NCBI GenBank assembly: GCA_963578105.1
Contig: CAUZBP010000013.1
Location: 1-64,000, forward strand
DNA: 64,000 nt
Direction of reading: 5' to 3'
Origin: GCA-2718815 sp963578105
Lineage (GTDB): Bacteria > Planctomycetota > Planctomycetia > Pirellulales > Pirellulaceae
Part shown: in pieces, positions 53,330 through 61,896 of the stretch
Layout: each line of letters opens with the position of its first letter
Position numbering within the stretch: position 1 is the stretch's first letter
The notes under the pieces: generated by a model
Seen by the model: the letters and a program-made list of their open reading frames with translations, nothing else
Databases searched by the model: none
Told to the model about the DNA's origin: nothing
Translations under genes and position numbers: made by a program

Positions 53330-54133
53330 TTACACTTGAATTCTGCTGGCCGCGAAACTCAAGTCGCGTCCTGGCGGAGTGATCCCTAACGCGGCGGCGT
53401 GTTCATAAAATAAAGCCAACCCACGCAACTCGCGTGGCCCCAGGTGGAAGTGGAGATTGTCACGTAAGTAGGTTAAACATTGAGCAGGAGAAAGCCCTGC
53501 TTTCACCGCCTCCCGTTTGGCAATCTCATCCAGGCACCTGATCCCGGCATCTCGAGCCGCGTCTAGCGCCAATTCTGTTCCCCGCAAATCCTTTCCGACG
53601 TGGGCAACCCACATCGCAAAGACAAATGGCAATTCTGACCAGCGACACCATTCGTCACCCAAATCCCAAATCTCCACAAAATCAGCAACCGGTTGATGGA
53701 TGGCTCGATCACCGATTAGTAACACGGCATCTGCATCACTATCCTGGGCCGTAGCACCAATGGGTAAGCTTTCCAGTTCGGGCTCGATGCCGTATCGTTG
53801 TTGCAACAGGACTCGAACCAGGGCGATGCTTGTGCGAGAACCCTCGTCCAACGAAACCCGACGAATCTTTTCAACGGGTACCCGGCTGAAAAATTTAACG
53901 CTCAACACTGGTCCCCGGCAACCAATGCAGGCATCTGAGACAATCGTATACTTGGGGTCTTGAAAGAACTCGATCGATGGAATCAGGGCCACATCCAGTT
54001 CTCCAGTGGCCAGGTCGACAGCCAAACGGCTGGGGAAGTCGTAGATGATTTCTGCATCAGGTGCGAGTTCGTCCAATCGATACACCAGTGGTTTGGTGTT
54101 GAGATAACTAACGGCACCAATTCGAATCGTCAT
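53330..54133 (-). CDS. mqnA: Chorismate dehydratase
   Basis: The first enzyme of the futalosine menaquinone route, converting chorismate to 3-enolpyruvylbenzoate. It has 267 residues. The family pattern is IRIGAVSYLNTKPLVY, ELDVALIPSIEFF, DEGSRTSIALVRVLL, DAVLLIGDRAI, and WCRWSELPFVFAMWVA. The start at ATG 54133 gives the usual MTIRIGAV; the ATG at 54178 has GAGG upstream and is possible. It precedes mqnC by 3 bases and has a candidate promoter at about 54202. Confidence 0.9.
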   Translation of the reverse strand: MTIRIGAVSYLNTKPLVYRLDELAPDAEIIYDFPSRLAVDLATGELDVALIPSIEFFQDPKYTIVSDACIGCRGPVLSVKFFSRVPVEKIRRVSLDEGSRTSIALVRVLLQQRYGIEPELESLPIGATAQDSDADAVLLIGDRAIHQPVADFVEIWDLGDEWCRWSELPFVFAMWVAHVGKDLRGTELALDAARDAGIRCLDEIAKREAVKAGLSPAQCLTYLRDNLHFHLGPRELRGLALFYEHAAALGITPPGRDLSFAASRIQV

Positions 54134-54201
54134 ATCGCAGCTTGTCCCGGAAAAGAACGGGGTGGAATTACCACCCATTTTGGCCTCAATCAAAACCGTT
54201 G

Positions 54202-54207
54202 ATTATA
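54202..54207 (-). promoter_or_regulatory. Consensus -10 box before mqnA
   Basis: TATAAT on the - strand sits in a very A/T-rich stretch (54201-54220), about 70 bases before the preferred mqnA start. No good -35 is spaced 16-18 bases away, so this is a partial promoter call. The remaining intergenic stretch up to 54576 holds nothing else I can name. Confidence 0.35.
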
Positions 54208-54576
54208 AAAATTTATAAAATGGCCGCCTAGAGGATAGGACCACGGAAGGGAGGGGCTTTGATGGAAATTATCCACATCTCCAACGTATTGTGACAGTTC
54301 GGAAAGATGATTTTCGAGGAATAACCAGCCGTTCTCAATGCACTGATGACTCTGCCAAGGTCCTCCCGACGGCATATTGTATGTTGCGGTTGTCAAATTC
54401 AATAAACCACCTGTCAGCCATCTAGTCAACGAGAAATACAAGATTTTGTTCACTGTGGGTGTTAACGAGATGCGCAGTATGCATCCAAAACACTCGGTAA
54501 TTTTGGCCACCTGGCAATCACACAAATAGCCGGTTTTCCAAGTATGCCAACGGCCTTGGAATCATCGCATGAACGA

Positions 54577-55056
54577 CTACAGATACATCCCCAGGTAGCC
54601 TTCCGACTCTTCGCTGGCGGCCTCGATCTGTTCAATTCGTTTTTTTGTCTGTTCCAGGTCGCCAACTTCAATGTAGCGATCGAACTCAGCCGAAACACTC
54701 TTGGGAACGGTTTCGCTAAACCATTGCACAATCGGTTCTGTCAGCCATTCACACGTTTCACGAACCAGTTCGATCGAATCCAGGTCACAACGTTCCGATT
54801 TTAGATCTTCTGAGTCGGTGAGTACTGTCCCTTCGAATTGGAATTGGATCATTCCCCTCTCAGCATGGTTGACCACGCGATAGGTGCAACTGGCGTTGAA
54901 AAGGTAGTAACTGTTGTGCGTGCCGTGCTTTTCAAGCGCAGCTTTCACCCTCAGGCAACGTTGCCGATACTTGGGGGAGGCGTCGAGTGGAATGTCCAGT
55001 CGCTGGATGCAGCGAAGAGGTAGGCAGTCGAACGTGATTTCGACCCAGTTACTCAT
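54577..55056 (-). CDS. Conserved hypothetical protein
   Basis: A cytosolic protein of 159 residues. SNWVEITFDCLPLRCIQRLDI opens it; KYRQRCLRVKAALEKHGTHN and GMIQFQFEGTVLTDSEDLK follow. The C-terminus is a long helix ending YLGMYL. AGGAGA lies 10 bases before the ATG. I recognise it only as a conserved protein seen in planctomycetes. No function is proposed. Confidence 0.72.
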   Translation of the reverse strand: MSNWVEITFDCLPLRCIQRLDIPLDASPKYRQRCLRVKAALEKHGTHNSYYLFNASCTYRVVNHAERGMIQFQFEGTVLTDSEDLKSERCDLDSIELVRETCEWLTEPIVQWFSETVPKSVSAEFDRYIEVGDLEQTKKRIEQIEAASEESEGYLGMYL

Positions 55057-55224
55057 GGTTCAATTTCTCCTACCAGGGATTTTTGTATGCTAACTGTATT
55101 ACAAACCGGCGCAACATCAATATGACAGAACAAGGGGGCGTACTCCAGTTGGGCACTGAGGTTTGCCATCGTGCGAAATAAAACAGGGTACGTGATTCCG
55201 GGTGGAGTACCGCGAACGGCCGTC

Positions 55225-57363
55225 TTAACGCAGAGACGCCGTTTTGTTCGACTCGAAATCGGTGGTAGGCTCTGCTTGCCCGGCCCGTTGCCAACCCACG
55301 GCCAGCCAGGAATTCTCGCATAGCACTTCTCGAGAAACGAGTCGTCCAGCTCGTCTCCAGCGGCCCGGCATCTCAAGACCGGTTGGTTCGATCACGGATG
55401 GAAATATCCGTTTGAACTGCCTTTTCAACACAGCTTTTTCCGCAGTTTCCCCTGGGGAGAGTGTTTTCTTTTTGCGGCTTGCGAAATTGGCGGGTTGGAT
55501 TTTGATATCTCCAACCCGGACGCGCCGGGCACCGGTAGGTGTCATTTCGAACTTGTAGCTCGCTGTGATGTGCATCGATGTGATTGTTTTTTCCCCCGCA
55601 GAAAATTTTTTGCCTCGGAGCATCACCGTATAGGTGTTGTGAGCGAATGAAATGGTAATGGGCCTGCGACGGATGAAAGTGATGGTCCAGGGGGCGTTGG
55701 GATCGGGCTGCATTTGCTCGGGCACCTCCCCGGTCACCTGCTCGATCAACTCAGCGGCCTGTACATCCGTCAATGTGGCACCTCCGTAAACAGACTCGAC
55801 GTAATTGTTGATGTAGGATTCGTGGAACCGAGTTACCAGGTCGTAGTCTCCCTCGAGTGTGACGGGTGGGGTGTGCGCTGCAAATTGAAAATCGTTAGCC
55901 TGTGTCGACTGACAGATGATCGAATCTTCGGTGGAAACGAAGTGAAAAATTGCCGGGGGTTCACCACGCACGATCAGGGGTCTGAGAAAATTGTCTCGGT
56001 AACTCCCGTCAATCTGGATTTCATCAATCTCTTGGTCCAACCTGGTCGAGATTTTTCGCTCTGTTCGCCGAGCCGCCGTTGTTTCCGCCCTCGGTAACGC
56101 AGCCCTGGCCCGTGGCCAAGCCTGCCTTTGCACCTCCCTGCTGCCTCGCACATCCTCGAGGTTGATATTAGTCGTACAACGGGCTTGGGCAGGATCGGCG
56201 CCGAATCCGTCTCCGTTGACAAACACACGTTTTCTGGCATCGATGCTTGTCACAGCGGAAGTTAGGATAACAGCCGGCCCACTCACTTTCCGCGTGCGAG
56301 CGTGCATGGTGGCCACCATCGCAACCTCGACTTCTGCTTGATCGTTATTGGGAACCAATCGACTGGTCACGTTTCCGACTGTGCGAGACTCCCCCGAGAC
56401 TCCGGGACCCGCATTGTTTCGAAGATCCTCGGTTTTATCGATTTCTTGCCGGAAACCGACACTGACAAGTTCTCCTGATACGTTCAGGTAGAAATTTGGC
56501 TGCACATAGAAATGACGTACGGTTTCGATGAGCTCAGGCACCTGGCCTCCCCGTTTCAGCCATCCCAAGCGAATGGATGCGTCTGAGGCGTTTTGAGGGC
56601 TTGGTTCTTCGACATAAGATTCGAGGTTTTCAGCAAGTTCTCCCATCGTGGTTTCAAACTGCTGCTGAAAATGTTCACCATCGTAAGAAAGTGCTTCACC
56701 GTATTTGCCAAGTGTTTCACGAACCTTCTGAAAAGGTGGCAATTCAAGGCCCCCATACTGGGCACGATATCTGCTCTGTACTCGAGCCAAAACTCTTAAC
56801 GATGGATTGGCCGAATTTGCTAATTCGGCTTGCAAATCGGCCCACAACAAATACTGCTTCCAGCCGTTTGCTTTGGATTGTCTCTCGCGCGACAAAAATT
56901 GATTTAGCTGAGCCACTGCAATCACCAGTGCTTGTCGCGATTTCTCTAGATGATTTTCTTCCAACGGACTGAAATCAGAAGTGGCGGCGCGAATCAATTC
57001 CGGAAGTTCTTCCGCATTTGGTAACAACATGACGCGTTGCCATTGTTCCAACACTTTACGCACGGCCACGAAGGGTTCGCGATCTAGCACGCTTGTGTCC
57101 CAGGAGTAACGCTCGATGACTTCGGCGATGAGTGTGGGATCAGCTTCGTTTCCCTTCTCCAGTTCGGAACGCAACTCGTCGGTCATGAGAAAAGCGAGCC
57201 AGCCTTCTGCGTTGGTCTTACCCTTGGACCAGGAGCTTAACGCTTCCAGTGCCAATTGCACTTTTTCCGGTGACTCTGCCACCACGGCATCGTGAGTCCA
57301 GAAAGGTGCAAACACGAAAGTCAGCACGATCAGTACACCCGTTGGTCGAAAACTGCCGCTCAT
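55225..57363 (-). CDS. Large secreted protein of unknown function
   Basis: A protein of 712 residues from the ATG at 57363. A signal peptide (GVLIVLTFVFAPFWTHDAVV) is followed by a helical N-terminal region (about 35-330), then a mostly beta C-terminal half with motifs such as NFYLNVSGELVSVGF, HARTRKVSGPAV, ITFIRRRPITISFAHNTYTV and LRGKKFSAG. The far C-terminus is basic. No domain is named. The frame is open to 57675, but the added stretch has no domain or signal character. The DUF11 lipoprotein gene diverges from it. The function is unknown. Confidence 0.75.
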   Translation of the reverse strand: MSGSFRPTGVLIVLTFVFAPFWTHDAVVAESPEKVQLALEALSSWSKGKTNAEGWLAFLMTDELRSELEKGNEADPTLIAEVIERYSWDTSVLDREPFVAVRKVLEQWQRVMLLPNAEELPELIRAATSDFSPLEENHLEKSRQALVIAVAQLNQFLSRERQSKANGWKQYLLWADLQAELANSANPSLRVLARVQSRYRAQYGGLELPPFQKVRETLGKYGEALSYDGEHFQQQFETTMGELAENLESYVEEPSPQNASDASIRLGWLKRGGQVPELIETVRHFYVQPNFYLNVSGELVSVGFRQEIDKTEDLRNNAGPGVSGESRTVGNVTSRLVPNNDQAEVEVAMVATMHARTRKVSGPAVILTSAVTSIDARKRVFVNGDGFGADPAQARCTTNINLEDVRGSREVQRQAWPRARAALPRAETTAARRTERKISTRLDQEIDEIQIDGSYRDNFLRPLIVRGEPPAIFHFVSTEDSIICQSTQANDFQFAAHTPPVTLEGDYDLVTRFHESYINNYVESVYGGATLTDVQAAELIEQVTGEVPEQMQPDPNAPWTITFIRRRPITISFAHNTYTVMLRGKKFSAGEKTITSMHITASYKFEMTPTGARRVRVGDIKIQPANFASRKKKTLSPGETAEKAVLKRQFKRIFPSVIEPTGLEMPGRWRRAGRLVSREVLCENSWLAVGWQRAGQAEPTTDFESNKTASLR

Positions 57364-57905
57364 GGCGTCATTACCCTCGCAACAGTTCTGGATGTCCAGG
57401 TCGCCGCTGCAAAACCGGTTTAGTGTGCCAAGAATATCAAGCCCGTCCATCCTCGCTAAACGGCAGAGCGTACGCAAGCCTATCTGAGGTTGAACCCACC
57501 ATTTCCGGAAAATGTCTGTTCGCAAAACATAGGTAGGGTCCATTGTTTTGTCGAGCTTTGCCGTAACGGTTATTGGCGCTCTGGTTGGAGGCGGATTGAG
57601 GCGGCACGTTTTTAACCTCATGCTGTGTTGGACGTAGACCGGTCGGGTCCGGTTCGTGTTGATCCTTCCTGCCAACGTGGGTTCCAGAACTCACCTGCGC
57701 CCGCACGAGTGCTAGAACCGTCAAAATCGAAAGAGTGACTCGTCTGGTGATTCCTTTTTCCAACATTGCAGGAGGTAATTTGGCAACACCTTGACTCTCC
57801 ACGTGGTACGTTCTTGGTGTTGACAAGTTTTCTCACTTTGCGTCGGATGCTAGCGACAGATCGCAAGAAGCATCTGAGTTCTTTAAACTTCAAGGTGCAG
57901 CCGTC
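57364..57905. other. Divergent region, secreted protein / DUF11 lipoprotein
   Basis: A 542-base gap. TTGACA at 57820-57825 with TCGGAT 17 bases later (57843-57848) is a partial sigma-70 promoter for the DUF11 gene. A consensus AGGAGG at 57770-57775 on + precedes only a 4-codon frame. A short - strand frame (start 57766) has a hydrophobic N-terminus but no other support. Confidence 0.4.
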
Positions 57906-60515
57906 ATGGAGCGAAACGGCAGCCTAACTTTGCAACTGCTGCGACTGATTATTGTCAGTCTCGTCTGCGTTTGTGGTTGCGCACAATTACGCTTGCCACG
58001 CGTTGATCCTACGGGACAACGGCTTTTTCTGCCGGGCCCAGAACGGGCTACCATCGTGACGCCCGAATTACCTTTTGGTCGGTCAGGGGCAGCTTATCAA
58101 ACCCCTCCGATGCCTCCCCCGTGCCCGCAAGGAGTATTTCCTGCAACGACGCCCCCGGTCATTCCAGCTGCCCTTTACCCATCGGCTTTGCCTGGGATGC
58201 CGCCCGCGGACACTTCCCGGCTTGCATTTCGACCCCGGTTGAGCACCGTCAGGTTGTCAACGACTTCGACGGGAGTCCTTGTGAATCCTGGCAGGATCAT
58301 TGCTCCGGTAGGTAGCCTGGTTGTTTTGAAGGCCGGTCTTTGTGGCCAGAATGGAAAGCTAATATCCGGAGAGCCGATACAGTGGATCATGTCACAAGAG
58401 AGCGTAGGATATTTCGTCTCGGTTGGTGAAATGGATGTTCCCAGGTTGCGAATTGTTCCTCGGTTCGATTGGGGCAAGATCAGCAACAGCTTGGCAATGG
58501 GCCAAACTGGGAGAACTGCTCAGGTTGTGACACGAGGAACGGCTTCACGAGCGGATGATGTTTTGGTGCTGGAAGGGGAGTCATGGTTGACATTAGCCTC
58601 CTCCAGCGAGGGTGTGAGCCGCGTAACCGCCCACGCACCCGATTCGCAATCCTGGGATTCCGTTCGGCAGACGGCAGTGGTTCATTGGGTTGATGCGGAA
58701 GCGACGTTTGCTCCTGTTGAGCAGGCTAAAGTTGGAAGACCAGTTGATCTGACGACTTCCGTAACCAAGCTTTCCACCGGGGAACCTCTTGGTGGTGCGA
58801 TTGTTCGCTACGAGTTAGTGGGGGATACAACGGCCAGATTTGCGCCCCTCGACAGCCGTTACGTGGAAGTTCCCACCAACCATGAAGGCCGTGCTGTGGC
58901 CCAACTCATTTCCCGAAGCAGGCAGGCCGGAACTAGTGACATTGCCATTCAAGTGATTCAGGCACCTGCCAGAGACAACGACTTCACACGACTAGTATTG
59001 GCCCAGGGTTCAACTCAGGTCAGCTGGAGTACCGCTCAGCTGGCTTTACGCGTAGTAGGTCCTGATGTGTGTGAAGTGGATTCCACAATGACATACCGCG
59101 TGGATGTCTCGAATACTGGAGATCTGCCTGCCAATGACATTGTACTGAGTGAAGTAATGCCGGAAGGTCTTAGATTTGTAAACAGCAATCCACCTGCCGA
59201 AGTTTATGGCAACCGTGTCCAGTGGCAACTTGGAGATCTACAGGGTGGTAGCCACTGCGTCATCGAATTTTGTTGTCAGGCGGAGTGTGTCGGAAGTTTT
59301 CAGCATTATTTTCATGTCCGAGATGAAAATGGATTGGAATGTAACGAGATCTTGTCCGCCCGAGTCATTGCTCCGACGTTGAATCTGGAAGTGTCAGGAC
59401 CTCAGATCGCTGAAGTTGGCCGCGAAGTTCAGTTTCGAGTTGTTGCCCGCAACTTGAGTCAACAAACGATTCAGAATGTTATTGTTCACGACCGGTTTGA
59501 CGAGGGGTTGGAACATGCGAAGGCTGTTAGTCCTATTGAACGCCGGTTGGGAACCTTGGAGGCGGGGCAGGTCAAACGGTTTGCCGTCACTTTTACGGTT
59601 CAACGGGCCGGAACCCTTTGCCACTCGCTGGAACTGACCGCTGACGGCGGACACCACACATCGGAGAGGGTTTGTCTACAAGCGGCGCCAGCTCGAGCCA
59701 GGCCACATCCGGCCATCTCCGTCAAAAAGACTGGTCCCAAATCGCGCGAACTTGGGGAAATTGCAGAGTTCTTGATTGAAGTGGTCAACACGGGAAATGT
59801 GCCCCTGCAGGATGTGCGTGTCGATGACCATTATCCAAGCGACTTGCGACCCTTCCAGGCAACACAAGGTTGGGTAGTCGAAGGGGAGGCTTTGGTATGG
59901 TCAATTCCGCAGTTGCCAGTTGGTTCACGATCACTGCTGCGAATACGGTGCGATTGTTTAGAGGCGAATCCAAACACTTGCACCCGGGTGACGGTGAGTT
60001 CGGGTCATCCTGTCGTAACAGTTGTCAACGAAGCTTGTATGGAAATTTATGATCGGGCCGGCATTGTCGATCTGGACCCTACTGATCGACTTGAAGTTCC
60101 CGAGAGTCAAGGTGAAATCCAGTCAGTTCCCGCCCAGGCGAGTGGCGGCCTGGAGCTAACACTCACCGATTTGAGTGATCCTGTCCGACAGGGTCGACAG
60201 CTTGTCTACCTGTTGAGGATTTTCAACAACCGAGAAGTGAGTGACCGGGATCTGCATCTCACGCTGGAAATACCGCCCGAGTTAAAGCTAGAGAAGATTC
60301 AAGGTCCGGTCAAATTGGACAGCCGTTATCCTTCTACCGGACGTACCATCCACATGGTACCAATATCAGAACTGCGCGCCGCTGACGAAGTGACCTTCCG
60401 CATTGAGGCAATCGCCGTGCAGGCTGGACCAGTGCGGCTGCAGGCAACATTGGAGAGTCTCCTTTCGGAGAACCGCATCATTGTCGCGGAAGACACAACC
60501 ATTTTCGAAGAATGA
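57906..60515 (+). CDS. DUF11-repeat lipoprotein
   Basis: A protein of 869 residues. The N-terminus has a lipobox (VCVCGC), so it should be lipid-anchored. Residues 1-370 are a proline-rich stretch and an Ig-like or invasin-like region (GGAIVRYELVGDTTARF). Then come three DUF11 repeats starting near 378, 495 and 605, recognisable by TYRVDVSNTGDLPANDIVL, VQFRVVARNLSQQTIQNVIV and AEFLIEVVNTGNVPLQDVRV, and a fourth, weaker one near 750. DUF11 is a surface beta-sandwich domain abundant in planctomycetes, with a structural or adhesion role inferred. The Cys-rich third repeat (CDCLEANPNTCTR) may form disulfides. Confidence 0.86.
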   Translation: MERNGSLTLQLLRLIIVSLVCVCGCAQLRLPRVDPTGQRLFLPGPERATIVTPELPFGRSGAAYQTPPMPPPCPQGVFPATTPPVIPAALYPSALPGMPPADTSRLAFRPRLSTVRLSTTSTGVLVNPGRIIAPVGSLVVLKAGLCGQNGKLISGEPIQWIMSQESVGYFVSVGEMDVPRLRIVPRFDWGKISNSLAMGQTGRTAQVVTRGTASRADDVLVLEGESWLTLASSSEGVSRVTAHAPDSQSWDSVRQTAVVHWVDAEATFAPVEQAKVGRPVDLTTSVTKLSTGEPLGGAIVRYELVGDTTARFAPLDSRYVEVPTNHEGRAVAQLISRSRQAGTSDIAIQVIQAPARDNDFTRLVLAQGSTQVSWSTAQLALRVVGPDVCEVDSTMTYRVDVSNTGDLPANDIVLSEVMPEGLRFVNSNPPAEVYGNRVQWQLGDLQGGSHCVIEFCCQAECVGSFQHYFHVRDENGLECNEILSARVIAPTLNLEVSGPQIAEVGREVQFRVVARNLSQQTIQNVIVHDRFDEGLEHAKAVSPIERRLGTLEAGQVKRFAVTFTVQRAGTLCHSLELTADGGHHTSERVCLQAAPARARPHPAISVKKTGPKSRELGEIAEFLIEVVNTGNVPLQDVRVDDHYPSDLRPFQATQGWVVEGEALVWSIPQLPVGSRSLLRIRCDCLEANPNTCTRVTVSSGHPVVTVVNEACMEIYDRAGIVDLDPTDRLEVPESQGEIQSVPAQASGGLELTLTDLSDPVRQGRQLVYLLRIFNNREVSDRDLHLTLEIPPELKLEKIQGPVKLDSRYPSTGRTIHMVPISELRAADEVTFRIEAIAVQAGPVRLQATLESLLSENRIIVAEDTTIFEE

Positions 60516-60538
60516 TGTTTTCTATGAATTGGGCGTTG

Positions 60539-60601
60539 AGACTACAGAACCGAGCGTTCAGAAGTTACAATCAATTGGCTCTCTGTAACGTATTGTAGTC
60601 T
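60539..60601. repeat. Nested inverted repeats after the DUF11 gene
   Basis: An outer 8-bp pair (AGACTACA 60539-60546, TGTAGTCT 60594-60601) encloses an inner 6-bp pair (GTTACA 60564-60569, TGTAAC 60584-60589). Both pairs are perfect. A C-tract follows. This is more structured than a simple terminator and lies between the DUF11 and LigD-type genes. Confidence 0.55.
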
Positions 60602-60625
60602 GCCCCCCCCCTGCCCCTTCCCAAA

Positions 60626-61033
60626 ATGGTTTCCTGCCCTCCCCGTCAATTCGTCATTCTGCGACACCAAATGTCGCCCGAATCTGGCCGTGGCCCGCAT
60701 TGGGATCTGATGCTGGAGCAATCGGGCGTGCTACGCACGTGGGCCCTCTCTAAAGAACCCCGCATTGGTTCCACGATTCAGGGTCAATTGTTGGACGATC
60801 ATCGACTGGCTTATCTGGAATTCGAGGGAGAAGTGTCCGGTGGACGTGGCATTGTGACTGCTTGGATGAAAGGCACCTATAAGCTGTACGGTGAAGACGC
60901 GGCCCAGTTTGTGATTGATTTATTGAGTCCGGACTGGACATCTCGAGTGGTGGCCGCTCAACGTGAAAAAACCAACGAATGGCAATTTCAGTTCGATCCA
61001 ATCCCGTTCACACCTTCCCGTGGTTTTGAATGA
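60626..61033 (+). CDS. Stand-alone LigD-type 3'-phosphoesterase domain protein
   Basis: A protein of 135 residues that matches only the N-terminal phosphoesterase (PE) domain of DNA ligase D: FVILRHQ...GPHWDLMLEQ, VLRTWALSKEP, YLEFEGEV, WMKGTYKLYGED. The catalytic His-Asp pair of HWDLML is present. PE domains trim 3' phosphates and ribonucleotides at DNA ends; stand-alone forms exist in archaea and bacteria. No Ku, ligase or primase-polymerase gene is in the window. Its last 46 bases overlap the opposite-strand gene at 60988. Confidence 0.82.
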   Translation: MVSCPPRQFVILRHQMSPESGRGPHWDLMLEQSGVLRTWALSKEPRIGSTIQGQLLDDHRLAYLEFEGEVSGGRGIVTAWMKGTYKLYGEDAAQFVIDLLSPDWTSRVVAAQREKTNEWQFQFDPIPFTPSRGFE

Positions 61034-61824
61034 AACTGGGCAGGCGACCGCACGTTGTGGATGTTTTCAGCAGCCGGATTTTGGGTTCCAGACTCTTTCG
61101 TTGCTTCAGTACGTCCGGCGAGATAGATTTCCCCATCATGGAGTTCCAGAGCTTCGAGATGAAGCAGTTTTTTCATTTCCTCCCGATGGTCGGGAATTGT
61201 CAGTTCTGCGACGGGATCACCCTCGAACTGCATCCATTTTAAATCGATCTCAGCTCGTCGCGCGAAAACACTGACCACATTTAAGACTCGAACCAGGGGA
61301 ACCGGCAATTTTCCGGCTCGTGCCTTGTGAATTTGAATGGCAATCACATTGGGCTGTTCCGTGAGATGGACGTTCACTTCCATGGACAACACTGTTTGAA
61401 TTGGCGGATCAGTGTAACCACAGGCCAGTAACGCCCTGCCGGATTCAATGGAGACCCTTGGATTTTGAAACTCCGGGGGCAACACTCCGGAAAATTTCTC
61501 AGTCAGATCACTTGCCAGCCAGCCATTAATTTGACTGTCCGTAAACGTGGCCTGCCAATTGCCTGTCCGCCGTGTCTCATTGTGCAGCGTCAGTACTCGT
61601 TGCTCCAGTTGGTCTCCAGCTTCAGCTTGTGGTCCGGCCTCCTGTTCCAGGGCATGACGATAGAATTGTGGCTCCTGGCGAGAGGCGACGTGAATTCCGA
61701 GAAACAAGGCACCGAATATCACCGGAAGAATTACAAAACAAAGTCCTAGAATTTGCAGGAATTTGCGCACGCGAAGGGCCGTGGGGACGAGGAATTGAAA
61801 GGCAGGGGAAGACGTTGATGTCAC
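60988..61824 (-). CDS. Single-pass membrane protein with extracytoplasmic domain
   Basis: A protein of 278 residues. One N-terminal membrane helix (LQILGLCFVILPVIFGALFL, about 23-43) anchors a soluble domain containing TFTDSQINGWLASDLTEKF, PRVSIESGRALLACGY and LKWMQFEGDPVAELT. The pattern suggests a DUF2140/YpmS-like fold that binds lipids, but this is a weak analogy. The C-terminal 40 residues are low-complexity and overlap the LigD-type gene on the other strand. Function is unknown. Confidence 0.72.
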   Translation of the reverse strand: MTSTSSPAFQFLVPTALRVRKFLQILGLCFVILPVIFGALFLGIHVASRQEPQFYRHALEQEAGPQAEAGDQLEQRVLTLHNETRRTGNWQATFTDSQINGWLASDLTEKFSGVLPPEFQNPRVSIESGRALLACGYTDPPIQTVLSMEVNVHLTEQPNVIAIQIHKARAGKLPVPLVRVLNVVSVFARRAEIDLKWMQFEGDPVAELTIPDHREEMKKLLHLEALELHDGEIYLAGRTEATKESGTQNPAAENIHNVRSPAQFHSKPREGVNGIGSN

Positions 61825-61896
61825 CGATGCCCAGTAGCCTGAAGCATCAGCGTTGAAATCGTATGCGTATCGGGTGGCCGGGTCAACGGTTGTCGG

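Noticed and set aside
54190..54525. A - strand frame of 111 codons upstream of mqnA.
   Set aside because: It overlaps the A/T-rich promoter region and has no start site, no family resemblance and uneven composition.
57437..57766. A - strand frame starting MLEKGITRRVTLSILTVLAL, which looks like a signal peptide.
   Set aside because: The region after the hydrophobic part has random composition and no ribosome site precedes it. It lies antisense to the promoter region of the DUF11 gene.
57770..57782. A consensus AGGAGG on + followed by a TTG.
   Set aside because: The frame after it has only four codons before a stop, so it is most likely chance.
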